This document shows, piece after piece, positions 12,979 through 24,769 of a DNA stretch of 64,000 nucleotides; positions within the stretch are counted from its first letter, which is position 1; the number at the start of each line of letters is the position of its first letter. A program made the position numbers and the translations under genes. The stretch comes from Petrolisthes cinctipes (Eukaryota > Arthropoda > Malacostraca > Decapoda > Porcellanidae): assembly GCA_033782935.1 (NCBI GenBank), contig JAWQEG010000279.1, positions 2,876,001 to 2,940,000 of the forward strand, given 5' to 3'. The notes under the pieces are model-generated. The model searched no databases. It was not told where the DNA came from and worked only from the letters and a program-made list of their open reading frames with translations.

Positions 12979-15809
12979 ATTTTGAAAATATTCTAGCACT
13001 GAGTAGGCATGTACAGATTGCTTCTGGGATCCCAAAATATTGAATTTTCGGGTGTTTTGAGCCTGAATTTGAGATATAAACGGGTACAGAAGATACATGC
13101 ACATATTGACTTTGGGCATCTAAAATATCGATTTTCAGCATGTTTTGGGCCTGTATTTTGAAAATACTCTAACACTGAGTAGGCATGTACAGATTGCTTC
13201 TGGGACCCCAAAATATCGAATTTTCGGGTGTTTAGGGCCAGAATTTGAGATATAAACGGGTACTGAAGATGCATGCACATATCGACTTTTGGGCACCTAA
13301 AAGATCGATTTTCAGTATGTTTTTGGCCTGTATTTTGAAAAATACTCTAACACGGAGTAGGCATGTACAGATACCTTCTGGGACCTCTAAATATCGAATT
13401 TTCGGGTGTTTTGGGACTGAATTTGAGATATCGATTTTTTGGCACCTAAAATGTCGATTTTTAGCATGTTTTTAGCCTGTATTTTAAAAAAATATTCTAG
13501 CACTGTGTAGGCATGTACAGATTGCTTCTGGGACCCCAAAATATTGAATTTTCGGGTGTTTTGAGCCTGAATTTGAGATATAAACGGGTACAGAAGATAC
13601 ATGCACATATTGACTTTGGGCATCTAAAATATCGATTTTCAGCATGTTTTGGGCCTGTATTTTGAAAATACTCTAACACTGAGTAGGCATGTACAGATGG
13701 CTTCTGGGACCCCAAAATATTGAATTTTCGGGTGTTTTGAGCCTGAATTTGAGATATAAACGGGTACTGAAGATGCATGCACAAATCGACTTTTGTGCAC
13801 CTAAAAGATCGATTTTCAGTATGTTTTGAGCATGTATTTTGAAAATACTCTAACACGGAGTAGGCATGTACAGATCGCTTCTGGGACCCCTAAATATCGA
13901 ATTTTCGGGTGTTTTGGGACTGAATTTGAGATATCGACTTTTTGGCACCTAAAAGATCGATTTTTAGAATGTTTTTAGCCTATATTTTGAAAATATTCTA
14001 GCACTAAGTAGGCATGTACAGATTGCTTCTGGGACCCCAAAATATTGAATTTTCGGGTGTTTTGAGCCTGAATTTGAGATATAAACGGGTACAGAAGATA
14101 CATGCACATATTGACTTTGAGCATCTAAAATATCGATTTTCAGCATGTTTTGGGCCTGTATTTTGAAAATACTCTAACACTGAGTAGGCATGTACAGATT
14201 GCTTCTGGGACCCCAAAATATTGAATTTTCGGGTGTTTTGAGCCTGAATTTGAGATATAAACGGGTACTGAAGATGCATGCACATATCGACTTTTGTGCA
14301 CCTAAATGATCGATTTTCAGTATGTTTTGAGCATGTATTTTGAAAATACTCTAACACGGAGTAGGCATGTACAGATCGCTTCTGGGACCTCTAAATATCG
14401 AATTTTCGGGTGTTTTGGGACTGAATTTGAGATATCGATTTTTTGGCACCTAAAATGTCGATTTCTAGCATGTTTTTAGCCTATATTTTGAAAATATTCT
14501 AGCACTGAGTAGGCATGTACAGATTGCTTCTGGGACCCCAAAGTATTGAATTTTCGGGTTTTTGAGCCTGAATTTGAGATATAAACGGGTACAGAAGATA
14601 CATGCACATATTGACTTTGGGCACCAAAAATATCTATTTTCAGCATGTTTTGGGCCTGAATTTTGAAAATACTCTAACACGGAGTAGGCATGTACAGATC
14701 GCTTCTGGGACCCCAAAATATCGAATTTTCGGGGGTTTAGGGCCAGAATTTGAGATATAAACGGGTACAGAAGATGCATGCACATATCGACTTTTGGGCA
14801 CCTAAAAGATCGATTTTCAGTATGTTTTTGGCCTGTATTTTGAAAATACTCTAACACGGAGTAGGCATGTACAGATACCTTCTGGGACCTCTAAATATCG
14901 AATTTTCGGGTGTTTTGGGACTGAATTTGAGATATCGTTTTTTTGGCACCTAAAATGTCGATTTTTAGCATGTTTTTAGCTTATATTTTGAAAATATTCT
15001 AGCACTGTGTAGGCATGTACAGATTGCTTCTGGGACCCCCAAATATTGAATTTTCGGGTGTTTTGAGCCTGAATTTGAGATATAAACGGGTACTGAAGAT
15101 GCATGCACATATCGACTTTTGTGCACCTAAATGATCGATTTTCAGTATGTTTTGAGCATGTATTTTGAAAATACTCTAACACGGAGTAGGCATGTACAGA
15201 TCGTTTCTGGGACCTCTAAATATCGAATTTTCGGGTGTTTTGGGACTGAATTTGAGATATCGATTTTTTGGCACCTAAAATGTCGATTTTTAGCATGTTT
15301 TTAGCCTATATTTTGAAAATATTCTAGCACTGAGTAGGCATGTACAGATTGCTTCTGGGACCCCAAAGTATTGAATTTTCGGGTTTTTGAGCCTGAATTT
15401 GAGATATAAACGGGTACAGAAGATACATGCACATATTGACTTTGGGCACCAAAAATATCTATTTTCAGCATGTTTTGGGCCTGAATTTTGAAAATACTCT
15501 AACACGGAGTAGGCATGTACAGATCGCTTCTGGGACCCCAAAATATCGAATTTTCGGGGGTTTAGGGCCAGAATTTGAGATATAAACGGGTACAAAAGAT
15601 GCATGCACATATCGACTTTTGGGCACCTAAAAGATCGATTTTCAGTATGTTTTTGGCCTGTATTTTGAAAATACTCTAACACGGAGTAGGCATGTACAGA
15701 TACCTTCTGGGACCTCTAAATATCGAATTTTCGGGTGTTTTGGGACTGAATTTGAGATATCGTTTTTTTGGCACCTAAAATGTCGATTTTTAGCATGTTT
15801 TTAGCTTAT
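12979..15809 (+). repeat. Copy 2 of the 3,154-bp block (incomplete)
   Basis: This repeats 9825 onward with all the same private markers, at a spacing of 3,154 and then 3,156. The 2-bp step comes from CTGTATTTAAAATAC near 10501 against CTGTATTTTGAAAATAC in this copy. Six of the seven multimers are present. The last dimer is replaced by a 678-bp tetramer starting at 15810, which marks the right breakpoint. Confidence 0.87.
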
Positions 15810-18800
15810 ATTTTGAAAATATTCTAGCACTGTGTAGGCATGTACAGATTGCTTCTGGGACCCCCAAATATTGAATTTTCGGGTGTTTTGAGCCTGAATT
15901 TGAGATATAAACGGGTACAGAAGATACATGCACATATTGACTTTGGGCATCTAAAATATCGATTTTCAGCATGTTTTGGGCCTGTATTTTGAAAATACTC
16001 TAACACTGAATAGGCATGTACAGATTGCTTCTGGGACCCCAAAATATTGAATTTTCGGGTGTTTTGAGCCAGAATTTGAGATATAAACGGGTACAGAAGA
16101 TGCATGCACATATCGACTTTTGGGCACATAAAAGATCGATTTTCAGTATGTTTTTGGCCTGTATTTTGAAAATACTCTAACACTGAGTAGGCATGTACAG
16201 ATTGCTTCTGGGACCCCAAAATATTGAATTTTCGGGTGTTTTGAGCCTGAATTTGAGATATAAACGGGTACTGAAGATGCATGCACATATCGACTTTTGT
16301 GCACCTAAATGATCGATTTTCAGTATGTTTTGAGCATGTATTTTGAAAATACTCTAACACGGAGTAGGCATGTACAGATCGCATCTGGGACCCCTAAATA
16401 TCGAATTTTCGGGTGTTTTGGGAATGAATTTGAGATATCCACTTTTTGGCACCTAAAAGATCGATTTTTAGCATGTTTTTAGCCTATATTTTGAAAATAT
16501 TCTAGCACTGAGTAGGCATGTACAGATTGCTTCTGGGACCCCAAAATATTGAATTTTCGGGTGTTTTGAGCCTGAATTTGAGATATAAACGGGTACAGAA
16601 GATACATGCACATATTGACTTTGGGCTCCAAAAATATCGATTTTCAGCATGTTTTGGGCCTGAATTTTGAAAATACTCTAACACGGAGTAGGCATGTACA
16701 GATACCTTCTGGGACCTCTAAATATCGAATTTTCGGGTGTTTTGGGACTGAATTTGAGATATCGATTTTTTGGCACCTAAAATGTCGATTTTTAGCATGT
16801 TTTTAGCCTATATTTTGAAAATATTCTAGCACTGAGTAGGCATGTACAGATTGCTTCTGGGACCCCAAAGTATTGAATTTTCGGGTTTTTGAGCCTGAAT
16901 TTGAGATATAAACGGGTACAGAAGATACATGCACATATCGACTTTTGGGCACCAAAAATATCTATTTTCAGCATGTTTTGGGCCTGTATTTTGAAAATAC
17001 TCTAACACGGAGTAGGCATGTACAGATACCTTCTGGGACCTCTAAATATCGAATTTTCGGGTGTTTTGGGACTGAATTTGAGATATCGATTTTTTGGCAC
17101 CTAAAAGATCGATTTTTAGCATGTTTTTAGCCTATATTTTGAAAATATTCTAGCACTGTGTAGGCATGTACAAATTGCTTCTGGGACCCCAAAATATTGA
17201 ATTTTCGGGTGTTTTGAGCCTGAATTTGAGATATAAACGGGTACTGAAGATGCATGCACATATCGACTTTTGTGCACCTAAAAGATCGATTTTCAGTATG
17301 TTTTGAGCATGTATTTTGAAAATACTCTAACACGGAGTAGGCATGTACAGATCGCTTCTGGGACCCCTAAATATCGAATTTTCGGGTGTTTTGGGACTGA
17401 ATTTGAGATATCGACTTTTTGGCACTTAAAAGATCGATTTTTAGCATGTTTTTAGCCTATATTTTGAAAATATTCTAGCACTGTACAGATTGCTTCTGGG
17501 ACCCCAAAATATTGAATTTTCGGGTGTTTTGAGCCTGAATTTGAGATATAAACGGGTACAGAAGATACATGCACATATTGACTTTGGGCACCAAAAATAT
17601 CGATTTTCAGCATGTTTTGGGCCTGAATTTTGAAAATACTCTAACACGGAGTAGTCATGTACAGATCGCTTCTGGGACCCCAAAATATCGAATTTTCGGG
17701 TGTTTTGAGCATGAATTTGAGATATAAACGGGTACTGAAGATGCATGCACATATCGACTTTTGTGCACCTAAATGATCGATTTTCAGTATGTTTTGAGCA
17801 TGTATTTTGAAAATACTCTAACACGGAGTAGGCATGTACAGATCGCATCTGGGACCCCTAAATATCGAATTTTCGGGTGTTTTGGAACTGAATTTGAGAT
17901 ATCGACTTTTTGGCACCTAAAAGATCGATTTTTAGCATGTTTTTAGCCTATATTTTGAAAATATTCTAGCACTGAGTAGGCATGTACAGATTGCTTCTGG
18001 GACCCCAAAATATTGAATTTTCGGGTGTTTTGAGCCTGAATTTGAGATATAAACGGGTACAGAAGATACATGCACATATTGACTTTGGGCTCCAAAAATA
18101 TCGATTTTCAGCATGTTTTGGGCCTGAATTTTGAAAATACTCTAACACGGAGTAGGCATGTACAGATACCTTCTGGGACCTCTAAATATCGAATTTTCGG
18201 GTGTTTTGAGAAATAATTTGAGATATAAACGGGTACTGAAGATGCATGCAAATATCGACTTTTGTGCACCTAAAAGATCGATTTTCAGTATGTTTTGAGC
18301 ATGTATTTTGAAAATACTCTAACACGGAGTAGGCATGTACAGATCGCTTCTGGGACCCCTAAATATCGAATTTTCGGGTGTTTTGACACTGAATTTGAGA
18401 TATCGACTTTTTGGCACCTAAAAGATCGATTTTTAGCATGTTTTTAGCCTATATTTTGAAAATATTCTAGCACTGTACAGATTGCTTCTGGGACCCCAAA
18501 ATATTGAATTTTCGGGTGTTTTGAGCCTGAATTTGAGATATAAACGGGTACAGAAGATACATACACATATTGACTTTGGGCACCAAAAATATCGATTTTC
18601 AGCATGTTTTGGGCCTGAATTTTGAAAATACTCTAACACGGAGTAGGCATGTACAGATCGCTTCTGGGACCCCAAAATATCGAATTTTCGGGTGTTTAGG
18701 GCCAGAATTTGAGATATAAACGGGTACTGAAGATGCATGCACATATCGACTTTTGTGCACCTAAAAGATCGATTTTCAGTATGTTTTGAGCATGTATTTT

Positions 18801-19257
18801 GAAAATACTCTAACACGGAGTAGGCATGTACAGATCGCTTCTGGGACCCCAAAATATCGAATTTTCGGGTGTTTTGGGACTGAATTTGAGATATCGACTT
18901 TTTGGCACTTAAAAGATCGATTTTTAGCATGTTTTTAGCCTATATTTTGAAAATATTCTAGCACTGTACAGATTGCTTCTGGGACCCCAAAATATTGAAT
19001 TTTCGGGTGTTTTGAGCCAGAATTTCAGATATAAACGGGTACAGAAGATACATGCACATATTGACTTTGGGCACCAAAAATATCGATTTTCAGCATGTTT
19101 TGGGCCTGAATTTTGAAAATACTCGAACACGGAGTAGGCATGTACAGATCGCTTCTGGGACCCCAAAATATCGAATTTTCGGGTGTTTTGAGCCTGAATT
19201 TGAGATATCGACTTTTTGGCACCTAAAAGATCGATTTTTAGCATGTTTTTAGCCTAT

Positions 19258-21240
19258 ATTTTGAAAATATTCTAGCACTAAGTAGGCATGTACAGATTGC
19301 TTCTCGGACCCCAAAGTATTGAATTTTCGGGTGTTTTGAGCCTGAATTTGAGATATAAACAGGTACAGAAGATACATGCACATATTGACTTTGGGCACCA
19401 AAAATATCGATTTTCAGCATGTTTTGGGCCTGAATTTTGAAAATACTCTAACACGGAGTAGGCATGTACAGATCGCTTCTGGGACCCCAAAATATCGAAT
19501 TTTCGGGTGTTTAGGGCCAGAATTTGAGATATAAACGGGTACTGAAGATGCATGCACATATCGACTTTTGTGCACCTAAAAGATCGATTTTCAGTATGTT
19601 TTGAGCATGTATTTTGAAAATACTCTAACACGGAGTAGGCATGTACAGATCGCTTCTGGGACCCCAAAATATCGAATTTTCGGGTGTTTTGGGACTGAAT
19701 TTGAGATATCGACTTTTTGGCACTTAAAAGATCGATTTTTAGCATGTTTTTAGCCTATATTTTGAAAATATTCTAGCACTGTACAGATTGCTTCTGGGAC
19801 CCCAAAATATTGAATTTTCGGGTGTTTTGAGCCAGAATTTGAGATATAAACGGGTACAGAAGATACATGCACATATTGACTTTGGGCACCAAAAATATCG
19901 ATTTTCAGCATGTTTTGGGCCTGAATTTTGAAAATACTCGAACACGGAGTAGGCATGTACAGATCGCTTCTGGGACCCCAAAATATCGAATTTTCGGGTG
20001 TTTTGAGCCTGAATTTGAGATATAAACGGGTACTGAAGATGCATGCACATATCGACTTTTGTGCACCTAAATGATCGATTTTCAGTATGTTTTGAGCATG
20101 TACTTTGAAAATACTCTAACACGGAATAGGCATGTACAGATCGCATCTGGGACCCCTAAATATCGAATTTTCGGGTGTTTTGGGACTGAATTTGAGATAT
20201 CGACTTTTTGGCACCTAAAAGATCGATTTTTAGCATGTTTTTAGCCTATATTTTGAAAATATTCTAGCACTAAGTAGGCATGTACAGATTGCTTCTCGGA
20301 CCCCAAAGTATTGAATTTTCGGGTGTTTTGAGCCTGAATTTGAGATATAAACAGGTACAGAAGATACATGCACATATTGACTTTGGCACCAAAAATATCG
20401 ATTTTCAGCATGTTTTGGGCCTGAATTTTGAAAATACTCTAACACGGAGTAGGCATGTACAGATCGCTTCTGGGACCCCAAAATATCGAATTTTCGGGTG
20501 TTTAGGGCCAGAATTTGAGATATAAACGGGTACTGAAGATGCATGCACATATCGACTTTTGTGCACCTAAAAGATCGATTTTCAGTATGTTTTGAGCATG
20601 TATTTTGAAAATACTCTAACACGGAGTAGGCATGTACAGATCGCTTCTGGGACCCCAAAATATCAAATTTTCGGGTGTTTTGGGACTGAATTTGAGATAT
20701 CGACTTTTTGGCACTTAAAAGATCGATTTTTAGCATGTTTTTAGCCTATATTTTGAAAATATTCTAGCACTGTACAGATTGCTTCTGGGACCCCAAAATA
20801 TTGAATTTTCGGGTGTTTTGAGCCAGAATTTGAGATATAAACGGGTACAGAAGATACATGCACATATTGACTTTGGGCACCAAAAATATCGATTTTCAGC
20901 ATGTTTTGGGCCTGAATTTTGAAAATACTCGAACACGGAGTAGGCATGTACAGATCGCTTCTGGGACCCCAAAATATCGAATTTTCGGGTGTTTTGAGCC
21001 TGAATTTGAGATATAAACGGGTACTGAAGATGCATGCACATATCGACTTTTGTGCACCTAAATGATCGATTTTCAGTATGTTTTGAGCATGTACTTTGAA
21101 AATACTCTAACACGGAATAGGCATGTACAGATCGCATCTGGGACCCCTAAATATCGAATTTTCGGGTGTTTTGGGACTGAATTTGAGATATCGACTTTTT
21201 GGCACCTAAAAGATCGATTTTTAGCATGTTTTTAGCCTAT
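19258..21240 (+). repeat. Tandem duplication of about 991 bp
   Basis: Two copies, 19258-20249 (992 bp) and 20250-21240 (991 bp). Each is a 500/501-bp trimer followed by a 491-bp trimer with the 10-bp deletion. Shared private variants are ACTAAGTAGG, CTTCTCGGACC, ACAGGTACAG, ACTCGAACACGG, TGTACTTTGAAAAT and ACGGAATAGGC. Copy 2 differs by a missing G in GACTTTGGCACC (near 20381) and ATATCAAATTTT (near 20662). A related block lies at about 33.7-35.85 kb. Confidence 0.85.
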
Positions 21241-21977
21241 ATTTTGAAAATATTCTAGCACTAAGTAGGCATGTACAGATTGCTTCTCGGACCCCAAAGT
21301 ATTGAATTTTCGGGTTTTTGAGCCTGAATTTGAGATATAAACGGGTACTGAAGATGCATGCACATATCGACTTTTGTGCACCTAAAAGATCGATTTTCAG
21401 TATGTTTTGAGCATGTATTTTGAAAATACTCTAACACGGAGTAGGCATGTACAGATCGCTTCTGGGACCCCAAAATATTGAATTTTCGGGTGTTTTGAGC
21501 CTGAATTTGAAATATAAACGGGTACAGAAGATACATGCACATATTGACTTTGGGCACCAAAAATATCGATTTTCAGCATGTTTTGGGCCTGAATTTTAAA
21601 AATACTCTAACACGGAGTAGGCATGTACAGATCGCTTCTGGGACCCCTAAATATCGAATTTTCGGGTGTTTTGATACTGAATTTGAGATATCGACTTTTT
21701 GGCACCTAAAAGATCGATTTTTAGCATGTTTTTAGCCTATATTTTGAAAATATTCTAGCACTGTACAGATTGCCTCTGGGACCCCAAAATATTGAATTTT
21801 CGGGTGTTTTGAACCTGAATTTGAGATATAAACGGGTACAGAAGATACATGCACATATTGACTTTGGGCACCAAAAATATCGATTTTCAGCATGTTTTGG
21901 GCCTGAATTTTGAAAATACTCTAACACGGAGTAGGCATGTACAGATTGCTTCTGGGACCCCAAAATATCGAATTTTC

Positions 21978-21981
21978 GGGT
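21978..21981 (+). repeat. Target-site duplication, left copy (GGGT)
   Basis: Four bases directly before the 5' LTR are GGGT, repeated directly after the 3' LTR. Removing the element and one copy restores an ordinary satellite GAATTTTCGGGTGTTTTGGG. Every monomer has GGGT at this point, so the repeat alone cannot prove that both flanks came from the same monomer (see findings). Confidence 0.75.
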
Positions 21982-22082
21982 TGTACGGACAAAAGCAAAG
22001 ACTAGAAGGAACAACAGATTCAGATTCCGCATACATACACACCATAAAACCATTAAGGGACCTGACCACCCAGGTGGGTCAA

Positions 22083-22106
22083 ACACACACACACACACAC
22101 ACACAC
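22083..22106 (+). repeat. (AC)12 microsatellite in 5' LTR
   Basis: Twelve AC steps lie in the putative U3 region. The same length is present in the 3' LTR at 30279-30302. Confidence 0.95.
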
Positions 22107-22223
22107 TCTCCCATATATTTTTATACCTACCTGCATCCCCCTCAGACAATTGACCTTCCCTATCTTATTGGCATCTCTCCAAACACAGGTGCGGTCAGGT
22201 CATACGAAAAGACATTAACCCTT

Positions 22224-22251
22224 CCTACCTCCCCTTCGAAGGAGAGGTAGG
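22224..22251 (+). repeat. 28-bp near-palindrome in LTR U3
   Basis: The arms CCTACCTCCCCTTC and GAAGGAGAGGTAGG are inverted copies with one mismatch and no spacer. The copy in the 3' LTR is at 30420-30447. It lies upstream of the TATA-like box, so it could be a protein-binding dyad. No function is shown by the sequence. Confidence 0.8.
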
Positions 22252-22264
22252 AAAGAGAGTAAAG

Positions 22265-22288
22265 GAGAGAGAGAGAGAGAGAGAGAGA
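22265..22288 (+). repeat. (GA)12 microsatellite in 5' LTR
   Basis: Twelve GA steps. The 3' LTR has thirteen (30461-30486). This is the only difference I found between the LTRs. Confidence 0.93.
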
Positions 22289-22413
22289 TAGGAAAGGGTT
22301 GGCCCACTTTCCCTTTCACACGAGAAGAGAGAAGTAGGTACAGAATCAAACTGACCATTCACAGGCAACACAGTCACACTCTAGCCATTCTGTAAACTAT
22401 GGAGTTTGAAATG

Positions 22414-22420
22414 TATATAA
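22414..22420 (+). promoter_or_regulatory. TATA-like box of 5' LTR
   Basis: TATATAA in the context ATGTATATAAGCAGAGG. It is the best candidate for the core promoter of the element, placed about 430 bp into the LTR, and would start the R region near 22440-22450. Motif only; no transcript evidence. Confidence 0.55.
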
Positions 22421-22557
22421 GCAGAGGAGGTACACTAGGAGTTAGGATACCACACTGACTCCCTAAGGGCTATAAACTGTCTCCATAGAGAGAGACATAA
22501 TACCACATAAGGCAAGGCACATCACGATAATACCCTGTATAGATAAGTACACATATT

Positions 22558-22563
22558 AATAAA
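22558..22563 (+). promoter_or_regulatory. AATAAA in 5' LTR
   Basis: A canonical polyadenylation hexamer about 140 bp downstream of the TATA-like box, as expected in or near R. The functional copy would be the one in the 3' LTR. Confidence 0.5.
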
Positions 22564-22640
22564 TTAAGCCTTAAGAAACTTGTGAAGTCAATCACCTAAG
22601 CAAACTTAAGAAAGCACCCCGTCTTCCACGTTACCTAAAA

Positions 22641-22661
22641 CAACAACAACAACAACAACAA
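22641..22661 (+). repeat. (CAA)7 microsatellite in 5' LTR
   Basis: Seven CAA steps near the 3' end of the LTR, followed by CTACTAC. The same length is present in the 3' LTR. Confidence 0.93.
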
Positions 22662-22742
22662 CTACTACACTACAACTACAAGAATTACATACAAGTAAGT
22701 TACCAAGTTCTGCCCAGAGTTCAAGCCTTCAGAACTGGTACA

Positions 22743-22760
22743 TTTGACGGCAGCGGTGTT
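22743..22760 (+). other. Candidate primer-binding site
   Basis: The bases straight after the 5' LTR are TTTGACGGCAGCGGTG. A minus-strand primer site normally starts TGG within a few bases of the LTR. Here the expected TGG is not intact, but GGCAGCGGTG looks like the complement of a tRNA acceptor stem, possibly of a leucine tRNA. I cannot verify the tRNA identity from the sequence alone. Confidence 0.4.
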
Positions 22761-23585
22761 TTTGCAATACGGCAAATTGCAAGGTATAGACTTCACGGGA
22801 GTACAGTGACTAACATTGTTCAAGGACAAGTTGAAGGAATTTACTTGTAAATCCTCTCAAGTAATTTCTTCTGTGGGTATAATCTTACGACCTCTAACGA
22901 GGGAGATAAACCACAAATTCTTCACCTACAAGAGGCACCTGCTTCAATATAATTGCAACTGACCTACAAGGGGTCCTCATCTACTTCACAACAAACAATC
23001 ATCACTTCATCACTACCATATCGGCGTCCCTGCGTAAATGCTCTCGTCAGGACAACGCCACGACCTCCATCACCTCCACGCTGACGCCTCGTTACGTAAA
23101 TGCTCTCGTAAAGGCAAGTCAACGTTCATCATCTTCACTCCAATAACGACTGTTAGTGTGTTAGTGTGCGAGCTAACTAATAATCGCTTCGCCTCTCCAC
23201 CGACGTCGCCTCTTCACCACATCGTCATCGTCGTTGCAACTAGAGTCAACTAACAGTAGGTACACATCACATGTTACATTACATTATTTTTCACTTGTCC
23301 ACGAACATGTTAGAATAGATTAGGTTCCTCAATTACAGCCCAGAAAGAAAGAAAAGAAGTGCCAAATTACAACAAAGGTAAAGATATTCTCCCCCATTAA
23401 TCCAAAGGTATCATAACTAACTTCGAATATCCCTGATAATGATCCATTAGTCTCCAAGCTAGATTTCCCTGCCTCCTTAAGCCTCGTTTGTGGTGCCAAC
23501 ACATTCGAGTATATTTTCTGCTTCTACCTTACCCCCATTAACAACTTAATCTGGTATACTATATTAACCTGTATTTTCTCCAACA
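22761..23585 (+). other. Retrotransposon leader region, non-coding
   Basis: About 825 bp lie between the candidate primer site and the gag start. The stretch CGTAAATGCTCTCGT occurs twice (23033-23047 and 23095-23109), a 62-bp spacing that suggests a decayed tandem duplication. A purine-rich run lies at 23342-23359. A short open frame at 23038-23253 shows no recognisable domain and is not called. I see no other structure. Confidence 0.6.
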
Positions 23586-24374
23586 ATGGCTACTCCTCCA
23601 CAATCTCCTACTGTCTCTGCTCTTCATACAACTTCTTCTAACCCCACTACCTCTTCTATGCATACAATGACAAACTTACCCACCCACAAGTATTTAAAGT
23701 ATTATACGGGAGATAATCCAAGATATGGCATTCATCTCTTCTTGCGTCATTTGGAGGATGTGTTTAATCAAACTAATATAGAGCAGGACTTACATAAGAT
23801 AAGATTCGTGAGAGAGCATATTGCACCAGATAGTCCAGCCAGCTATATGATAACTACAAGTGCTTTTTCTGATCCAGAGAATTTAACGTCATATGCTACG
23901 TTCAGACAGTCACTTATTGATGTTTTTGGGGATGGTAAAATTCATAATTCATTATCATGGGTTCAGAGAATGATTCTAACAAAGGCAGACAACATAAATA
24001 CAAGTGAACCAGCAAAAGCACTTGCACTATCAGGGTCTCTAACTTTAAATTCGAAGGAATCTCGTATCATACATCGTGAATTACAGATTACTCAATCCAT
24101 GGGGACGAAGAATTTTAATTTTGATGCCACACCTACTCAAAGGGAATCACAGGGAAAACGTTGCAAACACTGTAACGGAAATAATAATATTACCAGTGAT
24201 TGTTATAACTTACATAATACTAAAGGAAATGATCAAGGGAAAAGTAATAATAAATACAGTCATTTACATGAATCAAAGTCGCATTCCTTAGATGAATGCA
24301 TGATCCTTAACAGAATGAAATGGGACTTGCACAATCAAAATATGATGTATGAAACGAGACCGCCACAATATTAA
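23586..24374 (+). CDS. Gag-like protein of the retrotransposon (262 aa)
   Basis: This is the only long intact frame in the element. Gag forms the particle that packages element RNA. Residues about 1-35 are Ser/Thr/Pro-rich. Residues about 36-130 resemble a Ty3/gypsy capsid domain (YYTGDNPRYGIHLFLRHLED, then SYATFRQSLIDVFG). Near the C terminus, C193-x2-C196-x4-N201-x4-C206 has the spacing of a CCHC zinc knuckle but with Asn in the His position. A second Cys/His cluster (H226, H228, H233, C238) lacks its expected first Cys. The start ATG is preceded by ACA, and no better upstream ATG lies in this frame. The protein seems short for a gag, and the stop comes just before protease in another frame, so fusion to pol would need frameshifting or has been lost. 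Nucleic-acid binding is probably impaired. Confidence 0.8.
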   Translation: MATPPQSPTVSALHTTSSNPTTSSMHTMTNLPTHKYLKYYTGDNPRYGIHLFLRHLEDVFNQTNIEQDLHKIRFVREHIAPDSPASYMITTSAFSDPENLTSYATFRQSLIDVFGDGKIHNSLSWVQRMILTKADNINTSEPAKALALSGSLTLNSKESRIIHRELQITQSMGTKNFNFDATPTQRESQGKRCKHCNGNNNITSDCYNLHNTKGNDQGKSNNKYSHLHESKSHSLDECMILNRMKWDLHNQNMMYETRPPQY

Positions 24375-24433
24375 AACGTCCCGAAAATATAACTGTAGGC
24401 CCTGTCGTCGCATTTACCAATAATATACTATAA

Positions 24434-24769
24434 TTCCCTGTCCTAGTATCACATAGTAACACCACCTTAATGATAGACACAGGAGCCGCAGTTTCCTTGT
24501 TATCGGATACTTCCTTTAACAAATTATGCAAATTAGCTCCCCAGCTGCATTTATAAACCAAGATTGAACAGGTGACATAGCATTGTCAACCATGACAGGC
24601 AATAAATTACAGGTATTAGGGACACTTTAACCCTTCCTGTACGGTTAGACAAGGGAACTAACCATATACATATTGCATTTTATATAATACAAAATTATAA
24701 ACTAGGTTTATCATACCTTATCAAACAAACCATATTAATTAACCCTAAATATAAAATAATACATTTTAG
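24434..24769 (+). pseudogene. Retrotransposon aspartic protease remnant
   Basis: Retropepsins cleave the gag-pol polyprotein and act as homodimers. The catalytic loop is intact: TLMIDTGAAVSLLS, with DTGA encoded at 24476-24487. The frame opens after a stop at 24431-24433 and ends at a TAA shortly after the active site, near 24555. Recognisable downstream pieces are VTGNKLQVLGTL, then TLPVRLDKGTNH and LGLSYLIKQTI, the last resembling the conserved C-terminal GLDFL-type block. They lie in more than one frame with stops between them. Protease identity is clear from the DTGA motif and its position after gag. The protein cannot be made whole from this copy. Confidence 0.8.

Larger units (their letters stand above)
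1..21981 (+). repeat. Satellite DNA array, left part
   Basis: This is an uninterrupted head-to-tail tandem array with all units in one orientation. Each unit can be phased on the near-dyad ATTTTGAAAAT, followed by the conserved blocks GTAGGCATGTACAGAT, CTTCTGGGACC, GAATTTTCGGG, GAATTTGAGATAT and TCGATTTT. Unit spacings are 176-177 or 148 bp. Units are organised as dimers, trimers and tetramers that each end in a 148-bp monomer. The array is AT-rich and contains no recognisable gene. The many open frames on the minus strand are repeat-driven (177 bp is 59 codons) and frame-shift at each 148-bp unit. The array runs off the left edge of the window and stops at the retrotransposon. Confidence 0.97.
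21982..22742 (+). repeat. 5' long terminal repeat (761 bp)
   Basis: It starts TGTACGGAC and ends AACTGGTACA, giving TG...CA ends within the inverted pair TGTAC/GTACA. Internal features are (AC)12, a 28-bp near-palindrome, (GA)12, a TATA-like box, AATAAA and (CAA)7. By eye it matches the 3' LTR throughout except for one fewer GA step. Confidence 0.96.

Noticed and set aside
1..21981. Dozens of minus-strand open frames with Met starts (68-186 codons) encoding similar repeated peptides
   Set aside because: They coincide exactly with satellite periodicity, occur in more than one frame at once, have no recognisable domain and are broken at every 148-bp monomer. They are composition artefacts.
22081..22250. 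Short open frames running through the LTRs on both strands
   Set aside because: They are made of (AC)n and (GA)n translated as low-complexity peptide, occur identically in both LTRs and extend into flanking satellite. They are not genes.
23038..23253. 71-codon open frame in the retrotransposon leader
   Set aside because: It has no recognisable domain, lies in the expected untranslated leader and overlaps a degenerate 62-bp repeat.
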